Source: Acanthaster planci
Lineage: Eukaryota > Echinodermata > Asteroidea > Valvatida > Acanthasteridae
Direction: 5' to 3'
DNA length: 64,000 nt
Assembly: GCF_001949145.1 (NCBI RefSeq)
Contig: NW_019091358.1
Span: 3,180,904 to 3,244,903, forward strand
Shown here one piece after another: positions 48,101 to 57,431 of the stretch. The notes below the pieces were generated by a model. It worked only from the letters and a program-made list of their open reading frames with translations, was not told the DNA's origin and made no database searches. Positions within the stretch are counted from its first letter, which is position 1; every line of letters starts with the position of its first letter. Both the position numbers and the translations under genes were made by a program.

Positions 48101-51100
48101 TGCATTTTCACACACAAATCGTCACATCTCATGCACTATGCGTTCAATTGCAGTGATAATTTGTTTTTAGTTATACATGCCACTTTGGCAATTATTTGTA
48201 ATTCAATTGATTGCAAACTTATGATACTCGTTGACAGTCATCAAAAGACAATAAAAAACATTTTGGGAACAGGTATGTGTTTGTTCACAAACACCACCTC
48301 TAGGTTCTTTTTTTTTTAATTATTAATAAATCCATCAAGAACCACTGTTTGGAACGTAAACAAGACAGCAAGCAGTAGCGAATCCAGGAGGGGGGGGTGT
48401 TTTCATTGTTTTGGGAGAAACCTCCCCTTTCTCCCTGTGTTCCAAGCTTATGATATAATCAAATTCAGCAATTATCACCAAAATATGCCCCTCTTGCATT
48501 GCTGGGTTCACCTGCCCCCTTTGTAAATACTGGGCACCATCTCCCCCTCCTTTGGTAAATGCTAGATTTGCTGCTGGCAAGTTCTCCAATAAGAAACAAA
48601 AAAGCCTCCACAGAAAAACAACAAAACCATAAATCTAACCAAAGAGACACATCCATGCATGTTTCTGCCAGTACGTATCCAAGTTAAATTAATCTGTACA
48701 TTGAGATGTGCGTACAAATCTTCGTCTGACCGATTATAAAACGAGTCAGGAGAAAGCAGGTTCTTGCCCTGTAATTATGCTGGTACATGTATTATCCCAT
48801 GGTATCATCATACAGATAAATGTAAAAAGACCACAGCATGTATTAATTTCCAGTGAATGACAATTACAAAGACCTCATCAGGTTTCCCGATGGCAATAAA
48901 CAGACACACTAGTGTTATGTAGCGAATATGATGTGAATGTCCTTAGGGACGCTACCTTCTCACAGCACACAAACTTATCAGAGTGGCATACATGTATTTC
49001 AGCTCCATTGTTTCTGCAACTTGCACAGAATGTGGGGAATTTTTAAGACCAATTAAGAACCCACTCACTGTGATGTTGAAAATTCATATTCTTTACTACA
49101 CTGTAGGTAAAATTGTATTAAACAATCATCTAGAACTTGTCAATCCTAAAACAATACCACAGACTTCAAACATACTGACCATTTTTCCCACATTGAATTT
49201 TCTACAAATTTCAGAGAATAAACCATGTGCCATGCAACAGAAGCATTAGGATTTTGTCACATGATGACAATTCTTTTTCTGTACTTTGGAGAGTGAAAAA
49301 TAAAAAATGACTGAAAATGGATCTGACAAATAACAGACTGTTCAATTACAATTATGGACTGTACATCCATATCTGGGCTAGCAACCACACAATCCTGGCT
49401 TTCAGAAAGCATCAACTATTATTTTATCTTGTGCAAATGTGTGAGAAAAACATAACTCAAAATACCCATGTTGATGTAAGCAAGAACTCTTGTACTGCAA
49501 TGCAGGACATCATATTGACACCCATCTTGGGAGTCATGTGAACAACTTCCTGTGGGTCAACACCATGATTTACAACTTCCTTAATTGAAGCTTCTCCTTT
49601 CAAAAGCACTGACAAGCATTATTCTTTTTTTTTTCAATTTGGAATCTTTACATCTAACACCTTCAAAACCCAGTCACTCTGCCTTGTCATAAAATTACTT
49701 TTCCTCGGGGATTTGGTCCCTTCTTACAACCTCATGGTCAACAGTGTTTGCACAATTTTCAAAAGTGTACACAACTTTCGCATTTTTAAGCTTTCAAACC
49801 TCTCAGACCAGTAGCCAAACTTCATCCAGTGGGCCTGCAGCGGGTATATTAGTTACTACTGCCATCTCCCATTTGCTTCTGGCTTTTAGAAGCTGAGGCA
49901 GAGCAAGTTTTCTATGGTTAAAGTAGTAAGTTTGATTGAAAAATTCCATTAAGGCAAAGCCAAGTGGAATAGAGCATTCAAAATTATTCTTTCCACGAAT
50001 GTTAAGTATCAATTACTTTCATCAATGCCTAAATGATTCCTCTGAAATGGTCACCATTTTGCTTTGTAAGCGCAACATAAAATCACGACATGAGGTTTTC
50101 AAGTTCCAATACAGGTGATTCGCACTAGAGTGCTTCCAAGAGTTTGCAATGTGCTGGCTAATCACAATGCCCGAAATCTGCCAAACCTTTCCAAATGCGC
50201 ATTGGGTCGACAGATTTCATGCATTGTGATTGGTCAACACGTTGCAAACACTTGGAGGAGCACTATTGTGAGTCGCCCATATTCCGTTCACACTTAGGCA
50301 ACCATCCCTGTGAGTTTTATATTTTTTTCATATCACTTGACAACCTTTTTAATTTGTTTTTTTCTGCGTATCATAAGGGTAACCATGACTTACAATTTCA
50401 TCTTCTGACAAAAGACGGTACAATGTTTTGCATTTATTGCTACGGCCAAATTTTGTTTTGAGAGTTTGTGTGAAGTCTCGACTACATATACCACGCACAC
50501 AGTACAATGGTATATTTATTCAACCACGTACATTCAACAGCCTTTCTTCCACTCATTATACTGAACAATTTCATAACACATGATCGATGACCCACCAATC
50601 AGATGAACTTCAGGTGTTGCATAATACCATTTATCAAACAGTGGCCTCCACAAATCACTTTGAATGGTAAACCATGGAGCCCCTGCTGATCTGTTTTATT
50701 CAGTATGAGTGATGTAAACCTGACCTCTAACTGGCCTTTAACATACAAGAATTCTACAGATGCCCCTAATTTTCCCCTACAGTTACCGATTAGCCATCTG
50801 AAAGCAATAGCATGACCAAAAAAAGTGTTGCGGTACATGTATTCACGTAGAAAACACTTAGAATTTTTCAGACCAATCTCACAGGGTTTGTGCACGGGGT
50901 GTCAAGCGGCATCTTTCAATGGAACTCTTTCCCTTAAAGCCAGGATACATAAGGGTAGACCAGATGCACAAAAGAAAAGTTTACTTTGAAAGAACTGATA
51001 TTCATTTCATAATTCACTGTCCAAATTTTTTGACCCCCAAAAACATGCAAACATAAAACAACTATTTTGTATCTGTTGTATCTTCAAAAACATTTTCAAA

Positions 51101-51340
51101 AATAAACTGAACAAAACTTTGTCCCTCGCTTAAATCCTCGGGTGTACTACTAGCACCTTATGCCTCGAACAATTTACTTGGTTAAACCATGGTAGAAAGA
51201 ACCAAGACATAACGCGAGTCTATACACCACACACCACCACGTACGTACATGTACCTACCTGCCTTGCTTCCGAGAATTACACACCACAGCAGGTAGCACT
51301 GCGAGGCAACGCGAAGTGACCACCATCGCGAGAGAACCAT
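36032..51340 (-). CDS. receptor-type protein tyrosine phosphatase-like protein, complete 11-exon gene
   Basis: Exons, 5' to 3' on the minus strand: 51340-51259, 46544-45385, 44622-44485, 43844-43623, 43087-43007, 42338-42177, 41036-40899, 40201-40067, 39584-39430, 38505-38346, 36127-36032. All introns are GT-AG and all phases join (intron 1 phase 1, intron 9 phase 2, others phase 0), giving 842 residues. Domains: signal peptide 1-28; Thr/Pro-rich mucin-like stalk 29-308; membrane-proximal globular region 309-424; transmembrane helix about 440-459; cytoplasmic linker; PTP domain about 540-825; short acidic tail. The P-loop is HCSDGCGRTG (Cys757, Arg763), so the C-X5-R signature is intact. WPD is WPV (Val723), KNRY is absent (KSSM), YIATQGP is YIATTAPW, and the Q-loop Gln aligns with Leu. 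I infer reduced or absent phosphatase activity, with binding or scaffold signalling possible. The start ATG is in a strong context (CACCATGG). It is not clearly any vertebrate PTPR orthologue, so no symbol is given. Confidence 0.88.
38346..38505 (-). CDS. PTP-like receptor exon 10: P-loop Arg and C-terminal helices
   Basis: 160 bp, acceptor TTTCATTCAG, donor AGG|GTGAGT. Completes S-D-G-C-G-R-T-G, then LLSIDSAM and HYVFIYR. The Q-loop reads AAVLQRDHY where active receptor PTPs read GMVQTEEQY, so the catalytic Gln position is Leu in ungapped alignment. Confidence 0.92.
39430..39584 (-). CDS. PTP-like receptor exon 9: altered WPD loop and start of catalytic P-loop
   Basis: 155 bp, acceptor TCAACTTCAG, donor GCAG|GTAGGC (phase 2). 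HFWFTQWP is followed by Val, where active PTPs have the general-acid Asp. The exon ends with PVVVHC, supplying the nucleophile Cys757. Confidence 0.92.
40067..40201 (-). CDS. PTP-like receptor exon 8: C..YWP region
   Basis: 45 codons, acceptor TATTGACAG, donor CAG|GTAACC. Contains CPWYWP (canonical C..YWP) and LYGDILV, then the strand leading to the WPD loop. Confidence 0.9.
40899..41036 (-). CDS. PTP-like receptor exon 7: PTP core strand and FW-MVWEQ helix
   Basis: 46 codons, donor GTG|GTGAGT. Encodes KYSYIATTAPW and NNFWEMVWEQQSRTIVCL, unmistakable PTP-core motifs. The canonical YIATQGPL is changed to YIATTAPW. Confidence 0.92.
42177..42338 (-). CDS. PTP-like receptor exon 6: degenerate phosphotyrosine loop and start of core
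   Basis: 54 codons, acceptor TTTTTTCAG, donor AAG|GTGGGT. Retains TRVPL and FLNASFVK (canonical SRV.L and YINASYV). The usual KNRY phosphotyrosine-recognition loop is replaced by SKSSM and a Pro-rich HPPPK. Confidence 0.85.
43007..43087 (-). CDS. PTP-like receptor exon 5: N-terminal helix of PTP domain
   Basis: 27 codons between TCTTAACAG and GAG|GTGTGT. Ends YSYWEAITEEFE, which corresponds to the first helix of receptor PTP domains (usual pattern F..E...L). Confidence 0.8.
43623..43844 (-). CDS. PTP-like receptor exon 4: cytoplasmic juxtamembrane region
   Basis: 74 codons, acceptor ACATTCCAG, donor CCG|GTAAGG. Starts with a basic stop-transfer stretch (LYRSHLAKRR), followed by a His/Pro-rich linker and an acidic DDEEDY motif. 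Contains Tyr residues (NRYYF, EEDYAAP) that could be phosphorylated. Confidence 0.85.
44005..44103. mobile_element. 99-bp piggyBac-like miniature element (receptor intron 3)
   Basis: Bounded by TTAA on both sides (44001-44004, 44104-44107). The ends are inverted: CCCCTTGACGACGGGA on the left, and CCCCTTTGCGTCGGGA as the reverse complement of the right. TTAA target sites are diagnostic of piggyBac-type transposition. It is too short to encode anything. Confidence 0.65.
44485..44622 (-). CDS. PTP-like receptor exon 3: transmembrane segment
   Basis: 46 codons, acceptor GGTTTCAG, donor AAG|GTAAAG. A final extracellular strand (VLSVHVYG) and a short Ser/Thr linker precede the hydrophobic helix VGVSLSLLITVSVVTIAVY, which ends in Lys, giving type I topology. 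Confidence 0.88.
44943..45194. mobile_element. 252-bp inverted-repeat element (receptor intron 2)
   Basis: The ends GTGACCCACTCCATGAAA and, inverted on the right, GTGACCCACTCTGTGAAA continue into matching GAGTC-TAAGT for about 31 bp. AAAT flanks both sides, giving a candidate 4-bp target duplication. Confidence 0.7.
45385..46544 (-). CDS. PTP-like receptor exon 2: mucin-like stalk and membrane-proximal domain
   Basis: 1160 bp, acceptor CTCTCGCAG, donor AAG|GTACAC. Residues 29-308 are dominated by Thr, Pro and Ser (dense O-glycosylation expected), with a short internal repeat LLQQTTR and a basic Pro-rich stretch. Residues 309-414 are a different, globular segment with four Cys and alternating strand/helix character (SVAIQLVLQETW, VDVIRTQVDICIES, then a helix LTESVGLMMQSDQ). 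That order would suit a SEA-like fold, but no GSVVV cleavage motif is seen. Confidence 0.88.
47492..47521. repeat. 30-bp hairpin with 13-bp perfect arms
   Basis: AGCTGTTCCCAAT and ATTGGGAACAGCT around loop CTCA, at the left border of the repeat block 47492-48280. Confidence 0.85.
47608..48125 (+). repeat. two tandem copies of a 263-bp unit, with a diverged third start
   Basis: TTCAAACTTGGTATAGTAATT starts at 47608 and 47871, and the copies share CAATTCAAA-GTTCATTCTTTAC, TTGACCTC-TGTGACCTCTAC and TTGACCGGAAGTT. A diverged third start occurs near 48188 (CACTTTGGCAATTATTTGT, as at 47577). Confidence 0.85.
50114..50277. mobile_element. 164-bp stem-loop element (receptor intron 1)
   Basis: The left arm from GGTGATTCGCACTAGAGTGC and the right arm (inverse, ending AGTCGCC) pair over about 67 bp at roughly four bases in five, including TTTGCAA and AATCACAATG. 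The loop is about 30 bp. Likely a miniature inverted-repeat element; no target duplication identified. Confidence 0.7.
51259..51340 (-). CDS. PTP-like receptor exon 1: start codon and signal peptide
   Basis: ATG at 51340 in CACCATGG context, then 27 codons with hydrophobic core CYLLWCVILG. Ends GCAG|GTAGGT, phase 1. An in-frame upstream ATG at 51400 exists but has a weaker context and would bury the signal peptide. Confidence 0.8.
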
Positions 51341-51620
51341 GGTGAGAACTGCGTGGCGCGGAAACACTGAACCACAGACCTTTGTCGAGCTTGAAGTCAC
51401 CTAAAGCTGGACGAATCCCAGTCGCAAATATGGGGACCTTCCCTTATTTCACATACTAGGAAATACTGTCGTCACATCTTGGGGGTTTTGATGGAAGAAT
51501 AGCTAACTACGAACGTGGTACATTTTGAAGCTCTCTTGCTATCGCCCTGGCGTCTAGTCTGCACACACCAAAGCAACTTCGTGTCGGTGCTATCGCAAGG
51601 GCAGGTTTGCCGCGACACGA
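51341..51620 (-). promoter_or_regulatory. probable promoter/5'UTR region of the receptor gene
   Basis: CpG-containing sequence directly upstream of the receptor start codon, unlike the AT-rich surroundings. No TATA box or defined factor site recognised; assigned by position and composition only. Confidence 0.3.
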
Positions 51621-53801
51621 CAGATTGAGGTGACAGGTGTTTTTTGGGGGGTGGCTGGTATTGCGAGGTCTGGTTGCCTAATTATCACCAAGGCAATCTC
51701 TAGGTACTTCGAAAGTTACAAAACGGGATCCAGACTAATAAAGTTTACATGGAACCCTGCGCGAGTGGTGCTGATTGGTACGGCTGCTTCCACCCACCAA
51801 ACCACACATTAATGAATGCAAATTGCATCGGAAAACTCGGGGTACCCAGACCTCAGATAATCTACGGATTAACTCTTTATCAAAGTAAATTCAACTTGGC
51901 CTACTTTTTTAAGAAGGGTCGGATTTTTTCTTGTGAACGTGACCTCCATTTCATTTTTGGTGCTGACGCAAAGGAACTCCAGTCACTGAAAATGGAGTCA
52001 TTAGCTAACTTCATATTTTGTCCAACAGCGATGCCAGTGGGATATTTAAGGATGAAAGTTTTTAAGGTGAATCCCGTATCTCCATACATGTTCGAATTTT
52101 CAGTTCATAAAATTGCCAAAACGCAGTCCACACATTTTTTTTACGGGGGGGGCATCGCTGATCATAAGTTGTTAGGAAGGTGTGTGCCGTGTGAGTCTAA
52201 TTTTTATAGAGAACTTTCCCTCCCTATTTTTAAACACTTGGTAAATTCATCATGAACCTTAAAAAAAGTAATTTTTCCTTCCTTGGGTAATAATGAATAA
52301 AAAATACAAGCTCACAGAAAAACAAATTGATATTTCAATAAAAACTTCTACCACCAATAGTTATTTTGGTGAAACTGTGAAATTGGTAATATTAATAATT
52401 GTGACAATTTTCAGGGTAAAAATCTCTTTTAACGTATACTGCTAAAGGCCACAGTTTGTAATCCTTTAAAAGACAAACCAAATTGAACTTCAATTTTAAA
52501 ACTCACTAGTAAAACCATGACCAACTTTCAGATTTAAGTTTTATTTTCAAAAATACATATTCTTAACATTTCTATATTTTGCTGACAGTAATTTCTTAAA
52601 TTTATATAGCACAATAAACATTACCAAACTTATGTCAATAGTTTCGCTTTATAGAGTGCTCTGTGAATCTATTCTCTCAATTAAAATTGTCTTTCATCTT
52701 CTCAAATTACAAGATCAAGGTATCACATAATGCATTTAATGCCCTTTCCATTCGATGTCAAAGCAAATCAGGGTTTGTGCCACGGTTCATTCTCATCAAA
52801 GAATACTGTAAGCAGGGTACCAGCTACCAGCCAAAACTGTTGCCACCAAGTGGTGAGTATTTACAGACTCTAGCTACAATCCTGAGTAACTGGCGACTTT
52901 ATACAAGTGCCTTAAGCTCCAAATAAAAGGGTACATGGCAAATAACAAACAAACAAAAACAGCATTTAGCTTCCTACTTTGACTGAAAAGCACAGCACAA
53001 TTTGGAGATTTTTGAGACGCTTTGTGGCAGCCAAGTCCACTGTTGTTTGCATGTTGTGTGATTGCTCCAATAATGCATGCAGTAGTGGACAAGTCACGTG
53101 AGTATACCAGGCAAGATATGGGATGGAGGGGTACCCCCTTACCTGTCCAATCCCTATACACATTCTAGACTATTGTTACCTAACACATCCCCCCCCAGGA
53201 AGTCTGTAAAGAGTTCCTGAGATTCTGATCAAACAATGACCGACACAAATGTACGTGAGACCGGTAAATTTACAGCCACCAGATCAAATGTCTCAAAAGT
53301 CTCCAACTGACGTGGTATCATCTACTTCAGAATAAGAGTCGCATGTTTAACAAGTGTTTTAATTATTCATCTGCAAATAAGAAATATTTCAAAATTGAGC
53401 ATGTCCTTCCAGAAAGTTCTTCCTTAACATAAATTCTATATTTCTATGTGACGATGTACAGAGTCAGATGAAAAAGCTGTCACCTCTTCCACCGCGTCTT
53501 TCTGAAATACGCTGTAAGTGGTTCTTTCACTATTTCTGATTTAGACTCTGCTCTGAGAACAAACACTACCCAATCACCAGCAAGACAAACAGAGGATAGA
53601 AGACTTGGTGTGTCTCACCAAAGGGTTGTCATGTAAATACATGCACTAAGCACACTTAAATAACAACTTATTCTCAGATATGCCAGTTACTAACTCCAGT
53701 GAAAAAAAGCCAATATGCTGCAACAGCAGATGAATGCACGAAGTAGCTAAATACAGTAACATACAATGGATTACAAAAGTAAGGACTTATAAAGTAACTT
53801 T

Positions 53802-53990
53802 TTGTGACAGTGAAACAAGTCATCGTTATAAATGCACAAAATTCTACCAAGGTAAGGGTGCTTCTTATTTCCTTGAACTACACAAAAAAAGGAAGTCATG
53901 TTTTGTGACAGTGAAACAAGTCATCATTACAAGTGCACAAAATTCCACCAAGATAGGGTGCTTGTTTCCTTGAACTACACAAAATACAAA
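53802..53990 (+). repeat. 99-bp tandem duplication
   Basis: TTTTGTGACAGTGAAACAAG, then TCATC-TTA-AA/AG-TGCACAAAATTC and TTTCCTTGAACTACACAAAA, occur at 53802 and 53901 with about ten substitutions and small indels. Confidence 0.85.
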
Positions 53991-55079
53991 ATAACATAAA
54001 AAATTACTCTCAGCTGGAGAAAAAAAGATTGTGTGTTTCTCATGAATACAAGACACTTAACACCACACTGGACTATTACCAATATGTTCCCACAGAAAAC
54101 ACAAGTTTAACAAAGGACAGTTGGAGATTTCAATAATTGGCAGTGACTAAATTTTGTTTCTTTTTTTCTACAGGGGATTTTTTTAGAAATCTGCCCCCTT
54201 TCTTTGTGAAAACTACAAACCAAACAATGCCACAATTAATTTAAGGTAAAATTAGACACGTAACAATCCAACGAGTTAAATATTCCAGCAACATTATTCA
54301 TTATAAGTCCTTTCCAACATTTTCCATATTAGTACTAAGCCAAAATGCTCTTTATCCCAACAATTAAAAAAAAAATATTAAATTTAAAAGCACATTAGAT
54401 TTCACGATACTTTAAGAAATTGTCATTTTAATAAATTACTTTAAGATTGTCATTTAATTAAGAGCAAATAACTGTAAAATTTAAATGCCTGAATGCACTT
54501 AGGACCAAAAGACAGTTTGTTCCAGAACTTCACCCCTTTTTATCCACTGTTGTTATTTTAAGAGACCACATAAGTCATACAAATTGTAAATTGACTGCCA
54601 AGTATCATTATGAAATAGAAAACAGCAGTGATATGAATAACTAAACTTAAGTCGAATTATTACGATTAAGCATATTCAGAAGTAAACATTTACATTTTGA
54701 CGGGCAAGTGCTTCTTTGATGACCTTTTTATACCTTCTCATTATCATTCAAAGATTGGTTTAACCCTATTCAAAACATTACTTTGTGACTCTTTTTTTAA
54801 GGACCCCCCCCCGATTTTTTGGCACCCTGCTTGTACTTCAGCTTCCAAAAAAGGAGCATTAAGCCCCATGTGAAGAAACAAAGGCTGAACTCAAATTCCT
54901 GTCAAGCCCGCAAAATCCTTCAAACTCGCATGAGCATTTTTTGAAGGACACGGGGAGGTTAATAGCGACAACAAATCAATGACATATCCTGCAGCAAGGG
55001 GGGGGGAACAAGTTGGATGGTCATTTCAGGAAACGAACAGGTTCAGTATTTTAAAAGAGAAGCTCTTTCAGGAACAAAG

Positions 55080-55205
55080 CGCATGCATGAGTCAGCACAT
55101 GGCTGCCCTAATAGGACAGACTACAGCGCATGCCCGTAGCTGTTCCCAAATAGCCTCATGCTGGGTATGCACTGTTGGAATACCGAACTGGCTCATTCCA
55201 TTCCC
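55080..55205 (+). repeat. dispersed repeat (pair with 20020-20155)
   Basis: Contains GCATGCATGAGT, AGGACAGACTACAG and GAATACCGAACTGGCTCAT in the same order as 20020-20155. Confidence 0.6.
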
Positions 55206-56459
55206 CCCCACACAATACCTGGATAAATCAATGCAAAGAATCCAAACAGTTTCGCATGTTCAGAGTCAAAGCACTGTGACTGATTTCTCATTCACTCTGA
55301 ATCTGACTCAAGTACTGCAGGAGTATTTGAGAGAAGATCTCAAAGAGGATCTCAACCACCACAGCTGGTTTAGTTGGTAGCCTAACCCAACTGACATGGT
55401 AGCACACTGGTAACCCAGGCACACATTACGTATTCAAAAAAAAAAAAGGGCAGGGAAAACGTCTCATGGGGTCCAGTCCTGCCATTCCAACAACTCTACA
55501 GCTAGTAAGCTTTCCCATACACACACACCAAAAAAAAACCCCTGGCATTGTGACTCGGCTCTTTTTTGAGGGACCAATCCTCTGTAGAACGCATTCCAAT
55601 TCCCCTCCCCTCAACTGAATGCCGGGTTAAGACCCCACAACAACCTAACTTCAACAGTGTTAACAAAACCCAGCGATTTCTGGAAAGAAAGCCATTCTCT
55701 AGACATTTTGTTCTGTAGCCACTGAAGAGTGCCTTTCTGCAGCAAGGGTGATATGCACTCCAATCTGGACCACGTAAGGATGCAAGAATATATGAGTCAC
55801 TTTGGCAGTGTCTTTTGCTTTCGCGGTGCGTGTTAAAATCTCTGTGAGTTTTCAGTTTTCCTTTGCCACTGCAGCTGCTGGCTGAAAGGGCAGACACAAA
55901 GTAGCAAACACAAGCTTTAGACTGCTTTTAAATAGCTGACTCAGCACATCAACACAAGCTGACCCGTTTTGCTTGTGGGAGGGGTAGTGGCTTCAGAATG
56001 ACTAGGAGATATTTGTGACAAAGTCTACTGAACTCGTCTTTGTAACTCAAGTTGATTTATGGATTTTACTGGGCATTTCCCCAATGTTTCCATTCTGCCT
56101 GAGAAATTTGGAGTAGGTCACAAATGGCACTGTGGCTTTTAGTCAGCATATGAATTAACTCATAAAGTTTTCGCTTTGCCCAAGTTTGCCCTGGTTTAAA
56201 TCAACCCACAGAGGCACCCTCTACTGACTGGATTTTTTTTGGCTTTTAAAAATCAGTGAAATAATACTTGTACTGTTTACCAAAGTGTAAGGAACTAAAC
56301 TTAATATTCTAAAAAGTTACAGTAAACACCGGACCCTGACAAGCACAAAAGTATCATGACTTACATTTCTTTTTTCTGTCACCACCTTAAAAAAAAAAAT
56401 TGAGTACTTGCAAAAGAGAACAAATTGACAGTCTAACACATATTCACCATATCTATTAA

Positions 56460-57070
56460 CCACTTCCTGCCGGGTGGAATTTGCACATGCGGGATGAGTT
56501 GACAGGCAATTTTCCATGATTTTTCCATTTTCCAAATTGTTCAAAAATGCATAACTTCATTTACTGAATGCTTACACCCATACGAATGACTGTCTGGTGG
56601 CTACTCTAATCTGACAGGCAATCTCCATTGACGCCAGGGTACTGCAGCCAGGCCTCCCATCCAGTAAAGAGAGCCCGGTATTGTGTGGTGTTCCATAATT
56701 TCCTTTGTTCCCGAAACTGGCCCATTGCGTTGCTGAATGGCAGTGGTGTCTTTACAAATGCGGCCAGATTAGCATGCAGCGGTATTGTATCACTCATCCC
56801 TGGAGTGCTGGAGCACTTTTGTCCCCGCTGATAATCCACGGGCACTGAATGCCGCAAACAGTGGTATACTGTTTCAAAACAATGATGGATTACCTCCGAA
56901 AATGCCAGCATTCTGTGTTGAAAATTTTTGGCAATTCCCAGAAGCTGAGCCTTTTGTTCCGAGTCTGGTCTATTGTTACAAGACCCAGTTCCTGTTGTCC
57001 AATTTCGGGGCAGCCCGGCTATGCGTAAAAAGCCAACATCTCCGGTACCTGGATCCCGGGCGCTAAGTGG
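56460..57070. mobile_element. 611-bp piggyBac-like non-autonomous element
   Basis: Flanked by TTAA at 56456-56459 and 57071-57074. The ends are inverted: CCACTTCCTGCCGGG on the left, and CCACTTAGCGCCCGGG as the reverse complement of the right. The 101-codon frame inside has no transposase motif. TTAA targeting fits the piggyBac superfamily. Confidence 0.7.
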
Positions 57071-57252
57071 TTAACATACATCCTCTATAAATAAGAACAC
57101 TATCCAGCAAGCCGGCCATCCAGAGTGTCCTGTTTCACTCCTGACTCAAAGCACAATGGCCTGATGCATTTCATCTACTTGCCTCACCTGTCCTAAAACT
57201 GTTTTACGGATATACGTCGGGGTGGCATCCTTCTTTTTGTTTTTACTTCTGT

Positions 57253-57431
57253 CTAAGCAGTACTGGTATCACTTGAGCTGACACCTCCTTCTTGTATGGA
57301 ATGGACAGACCCGTATCTGTCAATATCCGAAGAGCTGGAGTTGACCCCAAACAGTCGTTTGCACTCGTCGCACTGCTCAATCTCGCTGTCGGTATCCTCT
57401 TCCGTATCGCGGAGTTTGCAATACGACCGAG
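57253..57431 (-). CDS. MFSD12-like terminal exon: acidic tail
   Basis: Strong acceptor CTTCCTCCATTCAG, 59 codons including TAG, phase-compatible with the 59156 donor. Acidic and Ser-rich, with CDECKRLFG and a tail ending SSSDTSTA. Placement rests on the splice sites, phase and coding composition, not on homology. Confidence 0.6.

Larger units (their letters stand above)
46545..51258 (-). other. receptor intron 1 (4.7 kb)
   Basis: Phase 1 intron between signal exon and mucin exon. Holds the 47.5-48.3 kb tandem repeats and the 50.1-50.3 kb stem-loop. No additional in-phase exon was recognised, although an alternatively used one could be missed. Confidence 0.7.
51621..56455. other. intergenic, no gene seen
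   Basis: AT-rich sequence between receptor and transporter genes. The longest frames (51749-52255 plus, 55502-55897 minus) have no recognisable motifs. Confidence 0.4.

Noticed and set aside
51341-51400. Upstream in-frame ATG at 51400 as receptor start
   Set aside because: It would put about 20 polar residues before the signal peptide; the ATG at 51340 has the stronger CACCATGG context.
51749-52255. 168-codon plus-strand ORF
   Set aside because: It has no recognisable domain, a low-complexity G run, AT-rich composition and no splice or promoter support.
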